Below the pieces are notes generated by a model that saw only the letters and a program-made list of their open reading frames with translations, was not told the origin of the DNA and made no database searches. The position numbers were made by a program, and so were the translations under genes. Shown piece by piece: positions 1-10,660 of a DNA stretch of 64,000 bases (its first letter is position 1; each line of letters starts with the position of its first letter). The stretch is from NCBI GenBank assembly GCA_013396655.1, contig WBMV01005958.1:363309-427308 (forward strand), read 5' to 3'. The stretch is from Campylorhamphus procurvoides (taxonomy: Eukaryota; Chordata; Aves; Passeriformes; Dendrocolaptidae).

Positions 1-639
1 TCTTGGGGGTGCACCTCACCTCTCATGACTTAATAATGTAGAATTTAGATGTCCTACATGCTCATCTGAGCTTCCTCTGTAGTTAGTATAAAGACATGGA
101 CACCCAAAGGTTGAGTAATCCCATCGAAGGGAGATGTCTAAGATAAGTGTGAAGAATCAAACGTCAGTGCCTATCCCTATCAATTAACTATAAAAGAAGC
201 CTACCTAATTAGCTTAAATTAGCCATGTAAAGGTAAGCTGTTTGAAGATAAATGGAATGATTTGCACTGTAAATGTCTAGCTCCTGTATCACATTATTAC
301 CGGCCACTTAACAGAAAGATCTTAGATGCTTGGGTAGTTTCTGTAATACAAGGAGAGAAGCACAAAGACCAGCAAAAATATATGAAGAAAAGTTTACAAA
401 AAGCAGATAGCCACATCAATCTCTTTAAAAATCTCATTTTGACTAGTTAGCCAATGTAGAATGCAGATGTTTCTTTGTTTACACTGGTAAGTGCTAAAGT
501 GTCAGTAAGAGAGGTTATACTAGAGACAGATAAACAGTAATATATGATCAGCACTAGGTAAAATTAGTTCAGAATTTCTAGCATAAAATTTCAAGCATAA
601 AACCTCTGAAATACACACCGTGGTGTATAACCTCTTTTA
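1..639 (+). other. WDPCP intron sequence, nothing recognised
   Basis: A/T-rich non-coding DNA. I found no exon with credible splice signals and no clear repeat. It may include more of the decayed CR1 copy that becomes recognisable from about 640. Confidence 0.6.
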
Positions 640-1960
640 GAATGACCTTAGCACCTGAGGACAGGAACATGGAAAATATTAAGTCAGTTTTCAAAACAGT
701 CTAGAAAGACCTTGAAGAACTATAGCGCTGTAAGTCCAGCCTCTGTACCAGCGAAATTAGCAGAAACTATATTCAAAAAAATGTGAACATACAGGCAAAT
801 AACGTTGTATCGGGGGAGAGTCAGCAGGATTTCTGTAAAGGCAAGTCATGTCTCAAAACTCTGAATTCTTTGATGTCAGCAATCATGTCAGTAATGGATA
901 TCCAGCTGCTACTGATGAAAGTTTGACCACTGAAGACCTTTTTGGAAGGTCTCCCACCAAAATGTCTTAAAGAAACTAAGCTGCTACAGGATAAGAGGAA
1001 AGCTTCCCTTTCATGGATAAGTAATTCATTAAAAGGTAAGAAACAGAGTAAGAGTAAATGGTCAGTTGTCATGGAGGTCACCAATGGAAATTATAAGCAT
1101 AGCAGATCTATACTTCTAAGTAGCCTGGCAAAGGAGCAAACAGTGAGCTGCCAGCATTTGCTAATGATACTAAATTATTAACACCAGTGAAGATAGGGCC
1201 TGCTGTGAAGACCAGCAAAAGGGCTTCACAGGACTCAATGATATCGTGTCAAAATTGAAGATAAAATTAAATGTAAATAAATTCAAAGTGAAGCACACGG
1301 TGTGTGTGTGACTCCAAATTTCATGTATAAAATGATGCAGCCTGAGTTTAATATTATTTTGGAAGAAGAATTTGGTTTTATAGCTCTACAGCTATAAAAT
1401 GCTCAGCTCAGTGCTCAGCAGAAGCACAAAAAGCAAATTGCCTGCTAGGAATTCTTAGAAAAGGACTAGACAACAAAACAGTGAACTTCAGTTCACCTGA
1501 ATTTTGAGTGTAGTTTTGGAGTCTCTTAATCTGTAAAAGGATATAGTAGAACTCAAAAAGGTTTAGGAAGGGCAGCCAGGATGATTAAAGGCATGAAACA
1601 GCTTTAGTGAAAGGAATGACTAAATAGACTAAAACTCCTCAACCTGAAGAAGAGGCGGCTGAGATAGAGATCTATTAAATTGTGAGTGTTAGGGAGAGAG
1701 GAGCACAGTAAATGACTGCTCATTGCTTCTTCTAATACAAAAACTAGAGGTCATCAAGCAAAGCTAACACGTGGCAGTTTCAAAATATAGTGATTCTTCA
1801 CGTAACATGTAATTAAAATATGAACCTCCTTACCACAGGATGTTGTGGATGATAAAATTGTATGTGAGTTCAAAGGCAAGGTTCGGAGAAGAGAAATTCA
1901 CTGAGGAATACCAGCCTAGAAACCACCTCTGGCTGAGCAAATCCCTGAGCCACAAATTGT
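640..1960 (+). mobile_element. Old, decayed CR1-type LINE fragment (reverse-transcriptase 3' part), sense orientation
   Basis: Several stretches in order match the sense strand of CR1 ORF2 as I remember it. They are the ACTATAG.GCTGTAAGTC block near 720, CAGCAGGATTT near 822, GCTAATGATACTAAATTATT near 1159 (ANDTKL in the RT region), AATTAAATGTAAATAAATTCAAAGT near 1265, the GCTCAGCAG...GCTAGGAATT block near 1415-1450, AAAGGATATAGTAGAA near 1536, GGCAGCCAGGATGATTAAAGG near 1573 and CTCCTTACCACAGGATGTTGTGGA near 1826. It has many stops and internal deletions, including a gap around 1000-1110. The copy is an ancient fossil, not mobile. The ends are approximate. Confidence 0.8.
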
Positions 1961-4900
1961 TGGAGACTAGGAGACTACTTAGGGAAATATCAGCATATGC
2001 TTGCCCTGTTCTTATATCCTCTCCTTGGTGCCCAACTGATGCCAAGGGATTAGCTCAGGTGTACCTTCAGTGTGAGGAAATGGCCCTTCTTACATTCCAT
2101 ATTCTTGGTCACGGTGCTGTGCAGAAAAACTTAGCATACTCAATAGTTTTCCACTCACTCCCTCAAAAATTTGTACAATCAAAGTTCAAGGGAGTTGCCT
2201 GTCTGTCTCTCCTGTAGGTATATTTGCTGTAATGGAGTCGTTACGTGTGAGAATTTTATGGGCATTACCACTGCATTATTTTGTTACAAAGAAGTAATTT
2301 GACTTTTGACAAACAGTGGTAGAAAGAGTAAATATACTCTAATGGACCCGTAACCCAGTGAGTAATTCAACATTTGGCCCTGCACCATGATTTGTGAAGA
2401 GATATTTATCTTTACACAGCCAGCTTTAGAAAATATCGAGCTAATATATTTTCTCTGAGAAGTCTTAGCACTGAAAAAACACATCTTATCCAATGTCAGG
2501 CATGAGGGAGAATTGGCCCTGTACCTCATGGAAAGTCAAGGCAGAAAAGGGCCTGTTCATCTTAACTTTAATACCAAATTTCCATCTGCTGCAGTTGGAA
2601 ATTGCAGAGATATCACACGTATACAATAGGGATTTATTATAGAGGCAGCAACTCATCCTTAACCACAGCGATGATACTGGGCCTCTGTTATATAGCTGTC
2701 TTTAGTGTGTAGACATGCTGATATGTTTGCTCAATAAAACCCAGCTTTCAAGACATACTGTTAAGTTTACATGATCACCAGAGTGAGAGGGATAAAGCTG
2801 GAAAAGAAGAAAAGCAGAAGCGAATTAATGCAATAAAGGCTAGGATTTAACAGACAGGGTTGAGTAAAATAAATGTGAAACAACAGGTGTCACTGACTCT
2901 TATCAACATTTTTAATTAACACCTGTTTTTAGCCCAGAGTACTTTGGAAGAGTATGTTGGAGTGTGTCTGTATTTAAAGATAAAGATAGACTGTTGAGAA
3001 GTTACTAAGTAGTGAGAGGTTGGAGAAATGAAGAGGTTTGGGGGCGGGGGGAGCCTGTGTTTGCCAGGTGGGTGTCATTTGCAGCTTAGAGAAACCTGAA
3101 GGAAAGCCACGATGATAAAATTGCAAGGTAGGAAAATACTGCTATGGCAACAAAATATATTCTCTTGAAGGAAAATGAGTATGAAAAAGGAAATAAGGAG
3201 CACAGGAAATTCAAAGGAAGCACAGATTGCAAGAAATAGATGTTAATAATTTCAATTTATATAATAATATTTGATGATAGTAGTAAATTTCTGTTATCCA
3301 GACTTTTATAGCATCTACTATGGAAATTCTCAGAGCACTTGACAGATATGAAAGAATCCTGATTCACAGTAGGAAAAGTTGCTGTTGCTTCCAGCACTCC
3401 TTCAGTGGTCTGTCCTGCAAGAACCCAGGCTGAAGTGATTGGCCAGTGTCACATGGGAAGTGTGTGACATAAACGTTCATAAAATCAGGATCTTTAATAT
3501 TTGTTTGGTGTGGGTATGAGGCAGTTCTAGAGTGTTAAACTAGTGCAGGTTTTTCGTTAATTTGAGCAAAGTTCAACAAATAAATTACATATGTTTCTTT
3601 ATAGTTAAACCTGCTACCTTTTATAGACTATTTCATACATCTAGACTATTTCTTGCTAAATATGCATTTTGAAGGTTTCAAAGATCCCTTATTACTAAAC
3701 TACTTCATTGAAAAACTAACTGGGTTCGCTTGAATATCTGACTCGGAACATAGAAAGCCTGTCCTGAGAAGAAACACATGTGTTTAAGAGACTCACCTGA
3801 ACTATTTCACACAAGAACACATACAGGTTTCCTAGAACAGAATATCACCCTGGAAGATAGGAATCACATGGTAAGAGTATTAACTTCTTTTTTATGTTCA
3901 GTTTGGGAACGACTTCAGGATTCATAGCCAGTTACAACCCTCAAGGGCTTTCTCTGATCAGAGAGTCATACTGTCTGGCTCCCCTCATCAGCTTTCTCTT
4001 TCCTCCTGTTTTTTTAATTCAGTTTGCTCGTTTGTGTTCTTGCATCATACCAGAGGGTACTCTTTGATGTGAAAGGCATTCGGATCTATGCCCAACAATC
4101 TATAAAGTTACAGGTGGACTTCCTTTAGGTCAGAGGTAGGTAGCTTGACAACATCCTTCAAGTAACAGAAATTTTGTGTGCCTTGAGATACTTGTGCTTT
4201 TGTATTTGTGTGTTGTATTTTCTCGTGGTTATTCAGTAACTCTTACCCAAGACCTATTTGTGTATGACCTTTGAAAGATCCCATAAGGGATTTCTTTTTA
4301 AACAAGTCACTCAGGCCCCAAATCCAGCACTTACCATGCCCTTATTTAGGGCCCATAGAAAATTATAGGTCATAAACTCTTACATTACTGCTTTGCTAAA
4401 TCTGGGCCTGAAGGGATGTATAGATTATACCTGGACAACCTTAAGAGCTCCTGCATCTAAAATACAATTTAGGAGATTATCCCCTTGGCTCACATACATA
4501 TAGACCCGGTGGCTGTTCCTCTATTAGCCTTTGGTGCGCTCTGCAGCACTTTCTCTTGGTCAGTATGAGAGTATCTTAGAAGGTAACAAGGTTGTGGACT
4601 CTCCAGAGGTTTGTGTGTCCTGTCCAAAAGAGCTCAGAATCTTAGATCCCAGTAGCGTAATAGCAGGAGCTTGGCAAAATACTACTGCCAAAGCATCCCA
4701 CAGGTTGTAGCTTCCCAACACATCCATCGACCCTTCTGCCACTTCCCTCCTAACTTAAGGAATTATTGGTGAATCTCAGCCAATTTAACAGAGGGTAGAA
4801 GTCTCAGAAATAAGCAAATGCCTGCAAGTTTTGTGAAAATCAGCAACCAGTTAGGGTTAAATAGAATACAGGAGGTTATCTCTGTCCCAAGAAAAGCTGC

Positions 4901-7900
4901 AGTGAAAGTTCAGCAGATAGATGTTCTGCCAATCAAGGCATGCACTGCTTAACACCAAACACTGTCCACATTGCCTCTTGCTCCAACCAGTGCTGGGAGG
5001 GAGTCGAGGATACCCTGCTGGGAGAAGGGCAGTGTGTTGTCTGGAGCATATTCTGTCAGGGTACCTTGGGAATGGGAAGTTACTGTGCTGAGCCTGTGTA
5101 CGAGGAATCCTAAGACAGGTTCTTTGGAGAGTTCCTGGTCTTCAGGCTGAATTCAGTTTTCTGCAACTGTCTTATTTAAAACAGGGTTCCCTACTGAACT
5201 CGTCAGAGTCAGATCATGTCAGGTTTTGGTTGACTTTTGCTTAAAGTATTTTAGTTGGGTTTCTGTTTCTATGAAACACGACGTCTTGATGTATTTATTC
5301 CCCTCCAGGAACATTAAGTACCAGTTTTTCAGCATGCACTATAAAATGCACGATATAAGTCTTTGACTAATACTATACTTTACATATGGCAGATTGCATA
5401 GCAACCTAAGTCTTCAGAATTTACTGAAATTTTGCTTTAAAGTGTCTCATTGGAGGTCAGTAGAATTTCATATTTCCTTTTTAAGGATGCACTGCAGTTA
5501 CATCATCCATCCTTGGCTTATTAACATCTATATTTTTCATGTGAAGTGTATTACTCTGTAAGCAAGCCCTGGTTTTGTACATGGGCTCTGGAGCTGTGTT
5601 CTCATAGCCACCTACGTGCCCAAATCAGTGGTGTTATGTTCAACAGTTTGTGGAAAACCAATCTGTCCCCGTTTAAATCAGCCACTTAGCAACCTAGCCA
5701 CACGCTTTTTACCTTCTTTAACTTGATAATCTCTAATTATTCTGGCTCAGAATTCCAGTGAAACGGGGTTCAGACTCATTTTATGTATGTCATTCTTTAT
5801 TCTAATATTGTCTAATTTAAAAGGAAAATATTTCAGATAATAATAACATATTTTGAGGGGGAGAAAAAGCATGAAAATCATTTCTGTTCCAAAAATTGCT
5901 GATATGAGAATTTATGGGGAAACAGCTCCTTTTATGAATAATTATTATTATTGTGTTTAAGAAATGGGCAAGATGCCTAGAAATTGAATGAAAGAATGAG
6001 CTATTAAATTGAAATATTAAATGAAATAACTGAATTAAAAGTGATCATGTAAACCAGCAGTAAGTGTTAGGAGTTGTAGCTGATTGAACATATTTTCATC
6101 ATCTGTTTTGTATGCTTAAATACAATTGCTTGATGTAAGTAAACACTTGATTGATATTCTGAATACTTTAAAATCTGCATATGCATCATGGAATACTGAA
6201 CAATTAAAACTTAATTTCAGTGTAGTTTGATTACATGTAAATTATATCAATATTCATTTTTTCCTGTTCTGTTTGCTCAGTGCATATTTAATATCCACTT
6301 TTTGAATGCGTATCACTCTTGATTGGACTGTGAGATGAGGAGGACTCTGAAATTTCTTCCATTAAAAAGGATTGCCTTATAAATATTATTTGTGCCACAG
6401 CTCTTCCCCTGCAGATTATTTTCTAAATGTTGTGTACTCTTATTGAAGACAAGGAAAAAAACTGCTGCAGCCCTCCTTTATCAGCCCGGCACAAGGAATA
6501 TGCTTACATGGTCGATGAGCATGTCTAAGAAGGCTTGTTGGTTGTAACTAGTCCCTAAAGAAATGTTTCCATCTTTTCTGCACTATATTTCTTGCTTGTA
6601 TGAGCTCCCTCTCCCTTCCCTTCCTCCTGCCTCCAAGTGATTTTTTTCCCCTGGTTTCTGGAGGTCTTAGGAGACATTTTAATTGTATGGGTAAATATTG
6701 CAAGTATTTTCAGGTTGACCATTTTCAGCCTGAAAATTGCATCTGTGTTTAAGTGATCACATTCAATTTGGGTGTTGTGGAATACACATGACAAAATTTT
6801 GCCTTTTGATATATTTGTAGATCCCTTATAAAAACCAAAGAGACTTCTTTTCCCTTCTCTGCAGGCTGCGATCCATGCACGTTGTATCTATCAACAGTAT
6901 TTCAAATTACTTTATTTCTGAACATCCAAACAGGAGTAAACCCTGGGTTTTGATTAGCATATCTGAAGTTACAGATAACGTTATATTTCTTTATTAGTTA
7001 TATATTTTATTTAAAAATAAAATGCTTTTCTGGCATCCTTTCAGTTGAGTCATATGCCCAAAATACAGGCAGGCACTGTCACTTCACCATGGAAGGCAGG
7101 TCTGGATTCTTCTCTGCCTTGACCGTTTTTGACCTGCAAGACCCTTGTCATATCACTCACATTTCCCCTTGATTCCCTTGTCCATGCTAATAGCTCTTTT
7201 TTTGTATTTTTGATGAATATATAGAACCATTGCATACATGCATATAATGGGAGTATTATTTTATTATATGAGAATTTGAAGTTAATACTGTATCTACTAA
7301 ACAGTTTGCAGGGAAGTGTTTTCCTATATGTCCTACATAGCTAATTGCAGTTTGAGAGTTTTAATCTTGAAGGTCATATTTCTGTTGCCTGTCACTTTGA
7401 TCAAACAACTGGCTGAACTTCATGGTTTACAGGCGGATTTCCTTATCTCCCTTTTTCAAGAGACATGTAAGTCTTGATTGCTGGAGTTATTGTGAAGCAA
7501 GCAGTAAGTTGCGAGGTGGAGGAAGAGGTGGGAAGACACCAGAACCCTGTAGAATCCATTTTAAAAAGCAAATATTGTGTCTTGTGATTGTAGCACAAGA
7601 ACAAAAGGGAGAGTGTTTTGCTTCGTGGGTTTTTTTTTCTTTATTTGTTTGAGGAGCTGATAAACTATAAGTGAGTGTGCTAACAACAGCAAGAGGTCTT
7701 CCCAGGACAAAACATGCTTTATAAAACAGGCGTTATTAGCTTGAGGTTGGTCTCATGCTGTATGGACCTCTCTCTGATGATTCATGGAGATTAAAACCAA
7801 CACAACTTTCATACTAAAGAGATTCAAAATAACCATTATCTTCTAGTAAAGCTCGGTTAAAAAAACCTGGACATTCTTGACAGATTTAATGCTGTTTGCC

Positions 7901-10596
7901 TAAGTAATGCAAACTTGTCACTCTTCTCTGAAACTTCCACTCTATTTTAAAGTAATTCCATTTATAATAAATTGTGGAGTAACTGGGATTGTTATTTCCA
8001 GTGTTCTTGGTTTGTGAAGAGCATTTCTTAGATATTCCTTTCCGCCCCCCCTTTTTTTTCCTTAGTACAGATCTGAAAATAATGAGCTAACTTCACAGTT
8101 TTATGAATAAGGGCCATAATGGAACTGTAGTATGTACGGTGATTAAAGGAAAAAAAATGGAAATCTTTGTGAAACTGCAAAGAAATAACAGCATAGGGTA
8201 TTCTGCTGTAAAATCAAATGAAAAAGTTACTTTCCACTTTTTGGTTGCAGGCATTTTTGCCTTGGCTAAACTAAATGTCATCCAAATAGTCTGTATGGTG
8301 ATAACTTTGGGGAAACAAAACAATGATAGACATTCTTTTTAGCTAGTCTCATAGCTGGTTTCTCTTTGGTTTCCAATTTCCCTTCTAAGAGTGTGTTCTT
8401 AATCCGTAATGAAAAAGAGAGATGTGCCAGAAAAAAAATATATATACATGATTGCTGCTCAAGATAAACATATTTTAGCATGTACTTATTTGTCTTAATT
8501 AAAGCACAGCTTCAGAAGCAGCTTACAAGGCCATATATTTTAATGGAAAATCCTTCGTAAGAATTATGTTGAAAAGCTTCAGGTATAACAGATATGCATG
8601 ATAAAATGGGGGTGCCCTGATTGTTCCCCAGTGATCAAGGGGTTAACTTTAACTCACCTCCTCCCCTGCCTTAAACTGGTTCTGTGAGGAGGGCTGCAAA
8701 TTAGTACTTGGAAGACACAGCAGGGAGATTAGCTTTAGGGAGGAAAGGACTCCCCACCCCAGCTCTTAGGAACCTCACCTGGAGAGTGCATTTCCTCTTC
8801 TCCTTAAGCTAAGGTATTATGCCTTCTTGTCACGAATGTTATTCCTTGAGGAGAAGTCCTCTCTGGCTCTATCTTGCAATCTGCTGAATCATTCCAAATG
8901 CAGGGTGGAAGAGAAGGGAGCGATAAGGCTGTAACAAGAGGCAGGCAGAAAACGGCTGAGGCTTTTGCCAGCAACGGGAATCCCGGAATGGTGCCTCATA
9001 TGGGGCTCCTTTACCCACTAGGGGGAAGGAGGATTCCCATCTTTCCTCTTGTTCACACCGGCCTGAGGAGGAGCTACGGCACTGCCCACCAAGGCACAGC
9101 ACTTGTATGAATTCTGGCATCCATGTGATGCTGCCTGACAATATTTATTTGGCAAATACACCTTCCTAACCCTGAGAAATCACGATGCTGTTTTTTGCCC
9201 CGGTCATGTCTTTCCCAAACTCAAAGTATCTACAACTGATCCACTGTTGAAACTGTTAACGTGTGAAAAGGGTGAAAATGTAACAGTAATGGGAAAAATA
9301 CAGAAATAATTCTACATGGAATCGGTCTTTTACCTCCCAACTGAAATAAAACTGGGGTATTTTGTTATTTTGCATTTCTAAAAATGACCAATCCTATTTT
9401 CATAGGTCATTTTAGACAGCTAAAAATGTGCAATGAAAGAAAATGTGTTCAAATAGAATCACTTTCTCATAGTACATTGTGACATAATGGTTATCTACAT
9501 CTAGTGTAAGAGAGTCATTAGCCCAGTGTGGAATTTCCCATTGGGATTAACGTTTGCTAGTGCAGTGTTGCATATATATCCTCAAAAAGCTTGTGGATGG
9601 CTTGTTTCCTCCCACTGCTGTGGAATTCCCAAGGATTGCAAACAAGAGAATATATACAGCCTTGCACAGTGCCTCCATCCCATTTGGGTATCTCCCAGGA
9701 GATGTTGTCTGGGTGGGAAGAAGGTGTCAGTCTGTCACCACAGATGGAAAGAGCTGTTGTTCAGCAAGCCCTCAGCCCACCAAAGGAGTGGTCCCACTGT
9801 GCCATGGAACAGCCCTGCTGGCTGAACTGTAAAGGTGAAGTTGCACATCCACACTGCCCCTTCCTACTCCACTGCATCTCTAGGTGATATTCAAGTGGTG
9901 CCTTCTAGGCACATCTAGGGGTGACTTTTGCTGGTGATTTTTGCCCCTTATTTTAGCTCATTGACACAACCTTCTTCACACAGGACTTCAGAAAACTCTC
10001 AAGAGTTTTCTAGAGTTGGAGTTTTCTAGTACTGGACTAAGGCAGTTATGAGACAAAACAGTGTCACCCCCTACCTGTTTCAGTCCCTAAGGATTCATGA
10101 CTCTTTAGGATGACTCGACTGGATTATCATCTTCAGAGTATTGAGGGGTCTGTGAGGACAAAACTCAATGAAACTTTCTACAGGGACCTCTGAAGTCATG
10201 TGAGATTTGGGATTAGTGTTTTCTTTAGAGGATTTTGAGGTTCCAGCGTTGTTGGGAATACCATTTATTTATGTTGTGGCCAGTATCTTTGTGAAAGATT
10301 GATTTGTTATGATCTACAGTATCTTCAGCTCCCTTCAGTTTCATCTAGATCTGATGGGACTCAACACTGAACCTAGCACTTCCAGGAGGTTTTAAAAAAT
10401 GAAGAAGGCTAAGGATAGCCACTGTCCTACCCCACAGTTCTGCAGTCTGAGTATGAGCCTATCAAGTTTCCCCAATGTATATAAAGCTTTGGCATCACTT
10501 CTGATGAGTATTGAAGTACTTTGTCTTTCCATAAGCAAAATTTGGTGCAGCTCTTAAATTAACCTCAGCAAGCAACATGTTTCTTTTTTCTTTCAG
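1961..10596 (+). other. WDPCP intron, with minor repeats and candidate conserved blocks
   Basis: About 8.6 kb of A/T-rich intron. I see a weak MIR-like trace (3300-3470), a pair of inverted E-boxes (2882-2937), a homeodomain/POU-motif-rich block (5930-6290) and short inverted repeats at 9381-9413 and 9990-10011. Open frames up to about 125 codons occur but have no recognisable domains or codon signature. No upstream WDPCP exon could be located. Confidence 0.6.
3300..3470 (+). mobile_element. Possible MIR-type SINE relic
   Basis: The stretch TCTCAGAGCACTTGACAGATAT and, about 100 bp on, AGTGATTGGCCAGTGTCACATGGGAAGTG resemble the CTCAAAGCACTTTACAGATA and AAGTGACTTGCCCAAGGTCACA core and tail of MIR/core-SINE elements in the same order. 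The sequence between has decayed. A repeat-library search is needed to be sure. Confidence 0.35.
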
Positions 10597-10660
10597 GTAT
10601 CAAAGGTTTGAAAAAGCCTTTCTGCTAGCTGTCGACATAGGTGCTCGGGACCTGTTTATG
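10597..10660 (+). CDS. WDPCP: WDPCP internal coding exon (YQRFEKAF...RDLFM)
   Basis: This 64-nt exon has a strong pyrimidine tract and tttcAG acceptor upstream and a GTGAGT donor downstream. The first base completes a codon from an exon outside the window (Arg if the upstream bases are AG). It then encodes 21 residues, YQRFEKAFLLAVDIGARDLFM, in phase 0 to the next exon. The near-identity to human WDPCP (recalled) and the perfect splice signals make this a confident call. Confidence 0.95.

Noticed and set aside
821..1181. Open frames of 79-87 codons on both strands
   Set aside because: They fall in the decayed CR1 copy. The true reading direction is broken by stops.
3825..3869. An exon-like stretch ending GTAAGA (acceptor-like ACAG before AATATC) as a possible upstream WDPCP exon
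   Set aside because: It does not end in the phase needed for the exon at 10597 (two bases of an Arg codon) and the peptide is not familiar.
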